From contig JACMLB010000366.1 in NCBI GenBank assembly GCA_014379805.1, forward strand, positions 1-38,691: a stretch of 38,691 nt of DNA, written 5' to 3'. Below the pieces are notes generated by a model that worked only from the letters and a program-made list of their open reading frames with translations, was not told the origin of the DNA and ran no database searches. Of this stretch, positions 26,541 to 33,942 are shown in pieces; position 1 is the first letter of the stretch, and each line of letters starts with the position of its first letter. Position numbers and translations under genes: made by a program. This stretch comes from Rhodospirillales bacterium. GTDB taxonomy: Bacteria > Pseudomonadota > Alphaproteobacteria > Rhodospirillales > Magnetospirillaceae.

Positions 26541-27697
26541 ATACGTTGCGGTCCCAGCCGTTCCGGTGGGAACAAGGCCGTCAATTTGCTGCCGTGGCCG
26601 GGGGTGCTTTCCAGCTTCAGCACGCCGCCATGCAGTTCGACGAAGCGGCGGCATAAGGGCAGCCCCAGGCCGGTGCTTTCGGCGGAATGCTGGCGCGCCA
26701 GTTCCGAATCCACTTGGCCGAACGGTTCCAGCACCAAATCGAAATCCTTGGACGCGATGCCGATGCCGGTATCGGCCACGGACAGGGCCAGCCAGCCCTC
26801 GGGCGTCAGCGCAGCCGAAGTGGTTATGTTGCCGCCATCCGGGGTGAATTTGATGGCGTTGAACAGCAGATTCAGCAGGATTTGGCGCAGCACGCGGGCG
26901 TCGGCGCGCAAGGGGGCCAAGTCTTCGTCCATGTGCAAATCCAGCACCAGATTGGTGCGGGCGGCGCGCTCGCCCACCAGGGTCAGGCATTGGCGGGCCA
27001 CTTCGGGCAGGACAACCAGTTCGTCATGTAGTTCGAAGCGCCCGGCCTCGACCTTGGACAGGTCCAGCACCTCATTGATCAGCGATAGCAGGTGTTTTCC
27101 TGCGGCATGGATGTCGCCAGCATAGCCCTTGTAATGCTCGTCGCCCAGCGGTCCCCAGAACTCCATCATCAGCATTTCCGAGAAGCCGATGACGGCATTC
27201 AGCGGAGTGCGCAATTCATGGGACAGGTTGGCGAGGAATTCCGACTTGGTCCGGCTGGCGGCAAAGGCTTGGCGTTCGGCCAGTTTCTGGGCGGTGATGT
27301 CCAGATGCATGATCGCCGCGCCGATGATGGCGCGATTGTCATCCGCCAGGGGTGATACCAAACAACGGAACCAGCGCTCACAATCGTCGCCGTCGCAGGG
27401 ATACTCGCGATCGAATGAGCTGATTTCGCCGCGTAAGACAGCGCGCAAACCGGCTGAGATCGCGAGGGCGTCCAGATCGTCGGAATTTTCGCTGATGGCT
27501 AGGTAATTAAGGCCCAGCCAATTGTCGCCGGGACCGCAATTCGCGGCCGCGAAGCGGCGCCACGCCGCATTGACGGCGACGATGTCGGCCTTGACATCCA
27601 GGATTGCCGCCGAGGCCGGCACCGCATCCAGGAAACCCACCAGCATGGTCCGAGGCAACCCCGCCGGGGTGCCCATATGGGACAGATCGTCCTCCAT
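26537..27697 (-). CDS. Soluble PAS-domain histidine kinase
   Basis: The 386-residue protein lacks transmembrane segments. A PAS domain (about 20-140; VGFLDAVPASAAILDV, then a PAC-like end IGAAIMHLDITAQKLAERQ) precedes HisKA with SHELRTPLNAVIGFSEML (His160) and HATPase motifs NLLFNAIKFT, DTGIGI and STGLGLPLCRR. The PAS part carries several Cys, including CDGDDCERWFRC near 101-112, which could be redox-active or bind metal. There is no receiver domain, so it needs a separate response regulator, not found nearby. A long G-run (AGGGGGGGGAA) lies upstream of the ATG as a possible ribosome-binding site. Confidence 0.9.
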   Translation of the reverse strand: MEDDLSHMGTPAGLPRTMLVGFLDAVPASAAILDVKADIVAVNAAWRRFAAANCGPGDNWLGLNYLAISENSDDLDALAISAGLRAVLRGEISSFDREYPCDGDDCERWFRCLVSPLADDNRAIIGAAIMHLDITAQKLAERQAFAASRTKSEFLANLSHELRTPLNAVIGFSEMLMMEFWGPLGDEHYKGYAGDIHAAGKHLLSLINEVLDLSKVEAGRFELHDELVVLPEVARQCLTLVGERAARTNLVLDLHMDEDLAPLRADARVLRQILLNLLFNAIKFTPDGGNITTSAALTPEGWLALSVADTGIGIASKDFDLVLEPFGQVDSELARQHSAESTGLGLPLCRRFVELHGGVLKLESTPGHGSKLTALFPPERLGPQRI

Positions 27698-27747
27698 GCA
27701 GTTTCCCCCCCCTGCTTATTTAGGACCGGGAAACTATACCATTGGAG

Positions 27748-27761
27748 TATACGAACGTATA
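27748..27761. promoter_or_regulatory. Short palindrome upstream of the PAS kinase gene
   Basis: TATACG-AA-CGTATA is a perfect 6-base dyad in the 81-base gap between epmA's end and the PAS kinase start, 50 bases before that start. It could be an operator or part of the promoter. No known regulator is suggested by the sequence. Confidence 0.3.
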
Positions 27762-27778
27762 GAAGTAAGGCGTACGGT

Positions 27779-28825
27779 TTATGCAACTGGCGCCCATAAA
27801 ATCTCGTCCAGGGTTTCGGCGCCGGTCACCAGCATGATCAGGCGGTCCAGGCCCAGGGCGATGCCGGCGGAATCTGGCATGCCGGCCTCCAAAGCGGCCA
27901 AGAAATCTTCGTCGATGGGATAGCGCTCGCCGTAGATGGCCTGCTTGAGGTCCATGTCTGCTTCGAAGCGGCGTCGTTGCTCGGCGGCATCGGTCAATTC
28001 ACCGAAGGCGTTGCACAGTTCCACGCCGCAGCCATAGGCCTCGAACCGTTCGGCCACGCGGGGGTCGGCGGGAGAGGGGCGGGCCAGCGCGGCCATGGAG
28101 ACTGGATAGGAATGCAGGATGGTGGGTACGCCGAAGCCCAGATGGGGTTCGATGCGGTCCAGCATGATCTTGAAGAAGACGTCGTCCCAGCGGTCCGAGG
28201 CCGAGATCGAAATGCCCAATCGCTTGGCTTCACGGGTGATCAAGGCAAGGTCAGGGTTCCACGGGTCGGGTGCGGTGGCCAGCACGTCCATGTCGCAGTA
28301 ATCGAAGAACGCGTCCGCCACGGACAGGCGCCGCCAGTTCAGGAACGGGTCGGCGATGCGGCCGCCATGGCTCAGATGGGTGGCCCCGGCGGCTGTGGTT
28401 GCGGCGCGCACCAAGGCTTCGGTGTCGTCCATTAATTGGGTGATGGTGCCGCCGGCGCGATACCATTCCACCATGGTGAATTCAGGATGATGGGTGTCCG
28501 AGCGCTCTCCGTTGCGAAACACGCGGGCGATCTGGTACAGCCGCTCCACGCCCGCCACCAGTAGCTTCTTCATGGTGAATTCGGGGCTGGTGTGCAGGTA
28601 GAACTGCGCCGATGGATTGCCCCACGGGTCTTCCAATTGTGTGGCGAAGGCCTTCAGATAGGGCTCCAGGCCGGGGCTGATCTGCAGGCACGGCGTCTCC
28701 ACCTCGGCGAAGTCGGCTTGGGCGAAGAAGGCGCGTGTCGCCGCCATGATTTTCTGGCGCTTGACCAGATTGTCCCGGCGGCTTGCGAACTGTTCGGGAC
28801 GCCACCACTCTTTGCCTGCCGTCAT
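27779..28825 (-). CDS. epmA: EF-P--(R)-beta-lysine ligase (EpmA/PoxA/GenX)
   Basis: The 348-residue protein is a class II lysyl-tRNA-synthetase-like catalytic domain without the N-terminal anticodon-binding domain, which defines EpmA. It shows motif 2 YLHTSPEFTMKKLL and YQIARVFRNGERSDTHHPEFTMVEWY, then motif 3 GIALGLDRLIMLVTG. It activates (R)-beta-lysine made by EpmB and attaches it to a conserved lysine of EF-P, helping ribosomes pass polyproline stretches. The ATG at 28825 fits the family; the long upstream frame only shadows epmB. Its start faces the epmB start across just 14 bases. A second EpmA substrate is unlikely given efp nearby. Confidence 0.94.
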   Translation of the reverse strand: MTAGKEWWRPEQFASRRDNLVKRQKIMAATRAFFAQADFAEVETPCLQISPGLEPYLKAFATQLEDPWGNPSAQFYLHTSPEFTMKKLLVAGVERLYQIARVFRNGERSDTHHPEFTMVEWYRAGGTITQLMDDTEALVRAATTAAGATHLSHGGRIADPFLNWRRLSVADAFFDYCDMDVLATAPDPWNPDLALITREAKRLGISISASDRWDDVFFKIMLDRIEPHLGFGVPTILHSYPVSMAALARPSPADPRVAERFEAYGCGVELCNAFGELTDAAEQRRRFEADMDLKQAIYGERYPIDEDFLAALEAGMPDSAGIALGLDRLIMLVTGAETLDEILWAPVA

Positions 28826-28839
28826 AAATCCTCTATCCA

Positions 28840-29898
28840 ATGCTGATGTCTTCCGAACCGAACCTGACCCGACGCCGTTCCTTGCGCAATACCGCTGACC
28901 TGATCGAGGCCGGCCTAGTGGCGCCCGAAGGCCGCATTGCCCTGGACCAAGTGGCCGCGCGCACCGCCATCGCGCTGACGCCCGCCATCGTCGATCTGAT
29001 CCAGTCGGGCGACGACCCCATCGCCCGCCAATTCGTTCCATCGGCAGCGGAATTGCACACCGCGCCCGAGGAGCGGACCGACCCCATTGGCGACGAAGCC
29101 TACAGCCCAGTGAAGGGCATCGTCCATCGCTACCCTGACCGGGTGCTGCTGAAACCCATCATGGTCTGCCCGGTTTATTGCCGCTTCTGCTTCCGGCGCG
29201 AGGCGGTGGGCGATGCCGACGGCACCCTGACCGCCGCCGAGATGGACGCGGCCCTGGCCTATGTGGCGGGCCGACCCGAACTGCGCGAGATCATCGTCAC
29301 CGGCGGCGACCCGTTCATGCTGCCGCCCGCTCGGCTGGCGGCGCTGGTGGCCCGCGTCGCCAACATTCCCCATGTGGAGGTGCTGCGCTTCCACACCCGT
29401 ATCCCCGTGGCCGACCCCGAGCGGGTGACCGACGCCCTGGCCGACGCCTTGAAGACAGAGTCCGAACTGGCCGTGTGGGTATCGGTGCACGCCAACCATG
29501 CTCGCGAATTGTCGCCCGCCGCCCGCTTGGCCTTGCGCCGCCTTGCCGATGCCGGACTGCCGCTGGTGTCGCAGACCGTGCTGCTGCGCGGCGTCAACGA
29601 CAGCGCCGATGCGTTGGAGGACCTGTTCCGCGCTTTGGTGAGAAACCGGGTGCGGCCCTATTACCTGCACCATCCCGACCTTGCCCGCGGCACCGCCCAT
29701 TTCCGTCTGTCCATTGCCGAGGGCCAGGCCATCATGCGCGCCCTGCGCGGCCGCCTGACCGGCATCGCCCAACCCACCTACGTGCTCGACATCCCCGGCG
29801 GTGCCGGCAAGGTGCCGTTGATGCCCGCATGGTGGGACCAGGAACGGGGCGAGGTGGAGGACTGGCAGGGCGGGAAGCACAGATATCCGCCGGGCTAA
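28840..29898 (+). CDS. epmB: EF-P beta-lysylation protein EpmB (radical SAM lysine 2,3-aminomutase)
   Basis: The 352-residue radical SAM enzyme has the CxxxCxxC cluster motif at Cys110, Cys114 and Cys117 (CPVYCRFCFRR), VTGGDPFML, RFHTRIPV, YYLHHPDLARGTAHFR and a C-terminal DIPGGAGKVPL segment that binds PLP in this family. It converts alpha-lysine to (R)-beta-lysine for EpmA. A kamA-type catabolic aminomutase would be longer; this length and the epmA and efp neighbours support EpmB. Two ATGs (28840 and 28846) are possible starts. Its first ATG is 14 bases from that of divergent epmA, so the promoters must lie inside coding sequence or the messages have almost no leader. Confidence 0.94.
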   Translation: MLMSSEPNLTRRRSLRNTADLIEAGLVAPEGRIALDQVAARTAIALTPAIVDLIQSGDDPIARQFVPSAAELHTAPEERTDPIGDEAYSPVKGIVHRYPDRVLLKPIMVCPVYCRFCFRREAVGDADGTLTAAEMDAALAYVAGRPELREIIVTGGDPFMLPPARLAALVARVANIPHVEVLRFHTRIPVADPERVTDALADALKTESELAVWVSVHANHARELSPAARLALRRLADAGLPLVSQTVLLRGVNDSADALEDLFRALVRNRVRPYYLHHPDLARGTAHFRLSIAEGQAIMRALRGRLTGIAQPTYVLDIPGGAGKVPLMPAWWDQERGEVEDWQGGKHRYPPG

Positions 29899-29973
29899 GC
29901 GGGCTTCGGTTGCCATCCTCGGCCCAACCTGCTAGCTTCCGCGCCAATTTCCCGTCAGACCTTTGGATATCCC

Positions 29974-30537
29974 ATGAAGATCAACGCCAACCTGATTCGC
30001 CCCGGCAACATTATCGAGCATAACGGCAAGCAGTGGGGCGTGCTGAAGATCCAGATCGTGCAGCCTGGCAAGGGTGGCGCCTTCATTACCGTGGAAATGC
30101 GCGACATCCGCACCGGCACCAAGACTAACGAGCGCTGGCGCACCGCCGATACCGTTGAGAAGTGCAATGTGGAAGAAAAGGATTGCACCTTCCTGTTCGC
30201 CGACGGTGGCGATCTGACCTTCATGGACCAGGAAAACTTCGAGCAGTTCAACCTGTCCAAGGAAGTTGTGGGCGAGCCCGCCGCCTTCCTGCAGGACGGC
30301 ATGGTCGTGGCCGTGGACTTCATCGAAGGCGTGCCGGTCTCCGTGGCGCTGCCGGAAAAGGTCATCATGACCGTGGTCGAGGCCGATCCGGTGGTCAAGG
30401 GCCAGACCGCGTCGTCGTCCTACAAGCCGGCCAAGCTGGAAAACGGCTTGAAGATTCTGGTGCCGCCGTTCATCGCCGAAGGCGAAAAGATCGTGGTGAA
30501 CACCACCGACGTGAGCTACGTCGAGCGCGCCAAGTAA
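29974..30537 (+). CDS. efp: Translation elongation factor P
   Basis: The 187-residue EF-P has three beta-barrel domains: KOW-like (1-65), OB (about 70-130) and a C-terminal domain with VNTTDVSYVERAK. The modified loop reads QIVQPGKGGAF with Lys33 at the beta-lysylated position (Lys34 in E. coli). EF-P binds between the P and E sites and relieves stalling at polyproline. This window itself encodes a highly proline-rich protein at 31603 that would need it. It lies 75 bases downstream of epmB on the same strand and ends at a strong terminator. Confidence 0.97.
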   Translation: MKINANLIRPGNIIEHNGKQWGVLKIQIVQPGKGGAFITVEMRDIRTGTKTNERWRTADTVEKCNVEEKDCTFLFADGGDLTFMDQENFEQFNLSKEVVGEPAAFLQDGMVVAVDFIEGVPVSVALPEKVIMTVVEADPVVKGQTASSSYKPAKLENGLKILVPPFIAEGEKIVVNTTDVSYVERAK

Positions 30538-30555
30538 TCCTGTTTGTGATCGAAT

Positions 30556-30600
30556 GGCCGCTCCCTGGGCTTCGTGCCGGGGGAGCGGCCTCGTTGTTTT
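30556..30600 (+). terminator. Rho-independent terminator after efp
   Basis: GGCCGCTCCC at 30556-30565 pairs perfectly with GGGAGCGGCC at 30581-30590 and is followed by TCGTTGTTTT. It begins 19 bases after the efp stop and separates efp from the suhB-like gene, which starts 19 bases beyond. Confidence 0.9.
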
Positions 30601-30618
30601 GAAGAGGGAGTTTCCGCC

Positions 30619-31416
30619 ATGATGGTCCGTTCCGCCAATCTCAATGTGATGATGGGCGCCGCCCGCAAGGCCGGCCGGGGCATGGTGCGCGACTTCGGTG
30701 AGGTCGAGAAGCTGCAGGTGTCCCTGAAGGGCACGTCCGACTTCGTCACCTCGGCCGACATTAAGGCGGAGAAGGTTCTGCGTCAGGAACTGTCCAAGGC
30801 CCGCCCGGGCTTCGGCTTCCTGCTGGAAGAAGGCGGCGAGGTCGCCGGGGAAGACAAAAGCCATCGTTGGATCGTCGATCCCATCGACGGCACCACCAAT
30901 TTCATCCATGGCATTCCCCATTTCGCCGTGTCCATCGGCCTGGAGCGGGACGGCGAGATGATCGCCGGCGTGGTCTACGAGCCGCTGACCGATTCCATGT
31001 TCCATGGCGAGAAGGGCCAGGGCGCCTTCCTCAACGACTGGCGCCTGCGCGTGTCGGCCCGGCGCAAGCTGGACGAGGCGGTGCTGACCACCGGCATTCC
31101 CCATCGTGGCCGCCCCGGCCATGCCGAATTCATCAAGGAATTAGTGGCGGTCATGGAAAACACCGCAGGCGTGCGCCGCTTCGGCTCGGCCTCGCTGGAT
31201 CTGGCCTATGTGGCCGCTGGCCGCTGTGACGGCTATTGGGAACGCGCCATCAAGCCGTGGGACATGGCGGCGGGCATCGTGCTGGTGCGCGAAGCCGGTG
31301 GCTATGTCACCGATTTCGATGGCAAGGCCGACATGCTGGGCAATGGTGACGTGGTGGCCGGCAACGACCACCTGCATTCCAAGCTGCTGACGCTGCTGAA
31401 GAAGGCCCGCGCTTGA
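30619..31416 (+). CDS. suhB: Inositol-1-monophosphatase family protein (SuhB-like)
   Basis: The 265-residue protein has the lithium-sensitive phosphatase motifs: FLLEEGGE with the metal-binding Glu, DPIDGTTNFIHGIPHFAVSIG, and WDMAAGIVLVREAGG near the C-terminus. It hydrolyses inositol-1-phosphate or related sugar phosphates; E. coli SuhB also acts in rRNA transcription antitermination. GAGGGAG lies before ATGATG, and the first ATG is used here. It sits after the efp terminator and before its own terminator, so it appears to be a single-gene unit. Confidence 0.92.
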   Translation: MMVRSANLNVMMGAARKAGRGMVRDFGEVEKLQVSLKGTSDFVTSADIKAEKVLRQELSKARPGFGFLLEEGGEVAGEDKSHRWIVDPIDGTTNFIHGIPHFAVSIGLERDGEMIAGVVYEPLTDSMFHGEKGQGAFLNDWRLRVSARRKLDEAVLTTGIPHRGRPGHAEFIKELVAVMENTAGVRRFGSASLDLAYVAAGRCDGYWERAIKPWDMAAGIVLVREAGGYVTDFDGKADMLGNGDVVAGNDHLHSKLLTLLKKARA

Positions 31417-31422
31417 ATGACA

Positions 31423-31450
31423 CGGGTGGGAGGCTAAGTACTCCCACCCG
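31423..31450 (+). terminator. Hairpin terminator after suhB
   Basis: CGGGTGGGAG at 31423-31432 pairs perfectly with CTCCCACCCG at 31441-31450 around an eight-base loop, starting 7 bases after the stop. It is followed by GTAGTTTCATT, a weak T tract. Confidence 0.8.
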
Positions 31451-31602
31451 GTAGTTTCATTCGAGCGCACTTTTGTCATTTCAATCAGTCAATTTGTGAC
31501 ATCCGCGCCACGGCTGTGTCGTTTTTGGTAACGCGTTGTTGTAGCGTGAGTCGGCATCGGTTAGTCTTCCCGCCAAGTGTAAATTGGCAGGGAAGCGATC
31601 CC

Positions 31603-32655
31603 ATGGTACGGGCGACTTGGCGAGTTCTTGCGTTTGGCGCCCTCATGGCAGCCGTTGCGCTTCCGGCCTCGGCCCAAGTGGTGATCGGCGGCTCCGGTTC
31701 GCCCAATGTGGAAGTCAATTGGGCGGTGCTCGAAAGCCTTGGCCGTCAGCCCACCTTGGCCGACATGCTGAAAGGCGAGGCGCCGACGTCCCAGGCCCGC
31801 GCCGCCCTGAACCAGCCAGCCCCGAAGGCCGTGCAGTTCCGCCCTTATAAGGCTGGCGCCGACACGGTCAGGCCGGTTAAGAAGACCGCCGCCGCCAAGC
31901 CCAAGCCGCCAGCGGTGACCCCCGTTTCCGCCAAGTCCGAAGTCCCCGTGGCATCGCCCGTCGTGGCCCAGCTGGTCCAGGCCGCGCAGAAGCCCGCACC
32001 GGTGGCCGAGCTGCCGAAGGTCGCCCAGCCGGCGCTGCCGCCCAAGCCTGTGATTGCCCCGGTGCCGGAGCCGGTCAAAGCCGCCGCTCCCGTGGGTCCG
32101 CAAATTTCCCTGCCGGAAGTGCCCAAGCCGGTCCCTGCCGCGCCGGTGCAAATCGCCAAGGTCGAGCCGCCCGCCGCGCCGGTTGTCAACAAGCCCGAGC
32201 CGGTGGCTGTGGCCCAACCCATGGCTTTGACGCCGCCTGCGCCGCCTGTGCCTGTGGTCAAGGCCGAGCCGGCGCCCGTGCCGCAACAAATCGCCTCGCT
32301 GCCGCCTGCGGCTCCCGCCGCTCCGGTTTCCAGCAAAGGCGGCGACAGCCTGACCGTGGCCTTCGCTGCCGACAGCGCCCGTTTGCCCGAGACAGTCCAT
32401 GCCGAATTGGACAGGCTGGTCAAGCGCCTGCAAAAGGATGACGGCTTGGGCCTGCAACTGCTGGCCTATGCGGAAGGCGACGACGCCAGCGCGTCCAAGG
32501 CTCGCCGCATGTCGTTGTCGCGCGCCCTGGAAGTGCGCAAGTACCTGATGGAACAGGGCGTGCGCTCGACCCGCATCGAGGTTCGCGCTTTGGGCAACAA
32601 GCTGGAAGGCGCCGGACCCGCCGACCGCGTGGATGCCCTGGTGGTGAACCGGTAA
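31603..32655 (+). CDS. Secreted proline-rich protein with OmpA-like C-terminal domain
   Basis: The 350-residue protein has a signal peptide (WRVLAFGALMAAVALPASAQ), a short folded part with WAVLESLGRQPTLADML, and a long Pro/Ala/Val/Lys-rich spacer (about 95-265) with repeated PxPVPxPVKA-like units. The C-terminal OmpA-like domain has FAADSARLPETVHAELDRLVKRL, the helix SKARRMSLSRALEVRKYL and ADRVDALVV. The spacer could cross the periplasm. OmpA-like domains usually bind peptidoglycan, but the NxxLSxxRA motif is altered to MSLSRA, so binding is uncertain. GGGAAG precedes the ATG at 31603. A terminator follows, then the motor-like pair. Confidence 0.8.
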   Translation: MVRATWRVLAFGALMAAVALPASAQVVIGGSGSPNVEVNWAVLESLGRQPTLADMLKGEAPTSQARAALNQPAPKAVQFRPYKAGADTVRPVKKTAAAKPKPPAVTPVSAKSEVPVASPVVAQLVQAAQKPAPVAELPKVAQPALPPKPVIAPVPEPVKAAAPVGPQISLPEVPKPVPAAPVQIAKVEPPAAPVVNKPEPVAVAQPMALTPPAPPVPVVKAEPAPVPQQIASLPPAAPAAPVSSKGGDSLTVAFAADSARLPETVHAELDRLVKRLQKDDGLGLQLLAYAEGDDASASKARRMSLSRALEVRKYLMEQGVRSTRIEVRALGNKLEGAGPADRVDALVVNR

Positions 32656-32675
32656 GCCACAAACGCCAATGCTGT

Positions 32676-32705
32676 AAAGCCCCGCCCCCACTGGCGGGGC
32701 TTTTT
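32676..32705 (+). terminator. Rho-independent terminator after the OmpA-like gene
   Basis: AAAGCCCCGCC at 32676-32686 pairs perfectly with GGCGGGGCTTT at 32693-32703 and runs into TTTTT at 32701-32705. It lies 20 bases after the stop and is a textbook intrinsic terminator. Confidence 0.95.
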
Positions 32706-32804
32706 CGTTCAATCCTCCTAGTCGTTGGTATGGGTGCCCTTTGCGCCCTGGAATGGACACATTCGCTGCCAACAATGGAGGGTCGTTTCCAGGAGAGCTC
32801 GTCC

Positions 32805-33938
32805 ATGACCCGTCCCAACCGTTACCTGCTGCGCATGGTTGCTTTCCTGGCGGTAGTCGCCGTGATCGGCGCCATTTTGGCGCCGGGGCTGATCCAGGCG
32901 TTTCTCGCCAATCCCGGCCTGAACGGGCTGATCGTCGGCGTCTTCCTTGCCGGCATCGTCATGAACTTCCGCCAGGTGCTCATGCTCAAGCCCGAGGTGG
33001 AATGGCTGGAAAGCTGGCGGCGCGGCCAACCGTCGCTGTCGGGCGGCAAGCTGCGCCTGCTGGCGCCCATGTCCAGCATGCTGGGCGAACGCCAGGGCCG
33101 CATGAGCCTGTCGGCCATGGCATTGCGCTCGTTGCTGGATTCCATCGCAGCACGCTTGGACGAGGGCCGCGATCTGGCCCGCTATTTCGTCGGCCTGCTG
33201 ATCTTTCTGGGCCTGCTTGGCACCTTTTGGGGCCTGTCGCGCACCATCGGTTCAGTGGGCGAGGTCATCGGTTCGCTGTCGGTGACCGGCTCTGACGTTA
33301 CCGCCGCGTTCGAACGCTTGAAGACCGGGCTGGAGGCGCCGCTGGGCGGCATGGGCACGGCGTTCTCCACCTCGCTGTTCGGCTTGGCCGGGTCGCTGGT
33401 GGTGGGCTTCCTCGATCTGCAAGCAGGCCAAGCGCAAAACGCCTTTTACAACGAGTTGGAAGAATGGCTGGCCGGCCAGACCCGCTTGGGCGGCAGCCCG
33501 CTGACCGGCGAGGGCGACCAGCCGGTTCCGGCCTATATCCAGGCACTGCTGGAACAGACCGCCGACAGCTTGGACGAATTGCAGCGGATCATGGCGCGCG
33601 GCGAGGAAAGCCGCATTTCCACCAACGCCAACATCCGCTCGCTGACCGACAAGCTGTCCACCCTGACCGACCACATGCGGGCCGAGCAGGCGCTGATGAT
33701 CAAGCTGGGCGAGGCGCAGATGGAGGTTCGTCCGCTGCTGGCCCGTCTGGCCGATAACAGCCAAGGCGGCGGCATGGACGAGACAACCCGCGCCCATATC
33801 CGCAACATGGATATGTCCCTGGGGCGTCTGGTCCAGGACAGCAGCCAAGGCCATGACGAGCTGATCGCCGAATTGCGCAGCGAATTCAAGCTGCTGGCGC
33901 GCACCATCGCCGCCGTGGCCGAGGAAGCGGAGGGCTAA
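32805..33938 (+). CDS. MotA/TolQ/ExbB-family proton-channel protein with long cytoplasmic tail
   Basis: The 377-residue inner-membrane protein has four hydrophobic helices (about 10-34, 38-60, 126-150 and 178-205). The last two carry the family signatures GLLGTFWGLSRTIG and GGMGTAFSTSLFGLAGSLVVGF. A basic cytoplasmic loop lies between the pairs, and about 165 residues of mostly helical, coiled-coil-like tail follow. Such proteins form the five-subunit stator ring of ion-driven 5:2 motors. AGGAG lies 9 bases before the ATG. The MotB-like partner starts 4 bases after its stop. It is not a standard flagellar MotA, because the torque-generating loop is not recognisable; the function is unknown. 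Confidence 0.85.
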   Translation: MTRPNRYLLRMVAFLAVVAVIGAILAPGLIQAFLANPGLNGLIVGVFLAGIVMNFRQVLMLKPEVEWLESWRRGQPSLSGGKLRLLAPMSSMLGERQGRMSLSAMALRSLLDSIAARLDEGRDLARYFVGLLIFLGLLGTFWGLSRTIGSVGEVIGSLSVTGSDVTAAFERLKTGLEAPLGGMGTAFSTSLFGLAGSLVVGFLDLQAGQAQNAFYNELEEWLAGQTRLGGSPLTGEGDQPVPAYIQALLEQTADSLDELQRIMARGEESRISTNANIRSLTDKLSTLTDHMRAEQALMIKLGEAQMEVRPLLARLADNSQGGGMDETTRAHIRNMDMSLGRLVQDSSQGHDELIAELRSEFKLLARTIAAVAEEAEG

Positions 33939-33942
33939 GGTC

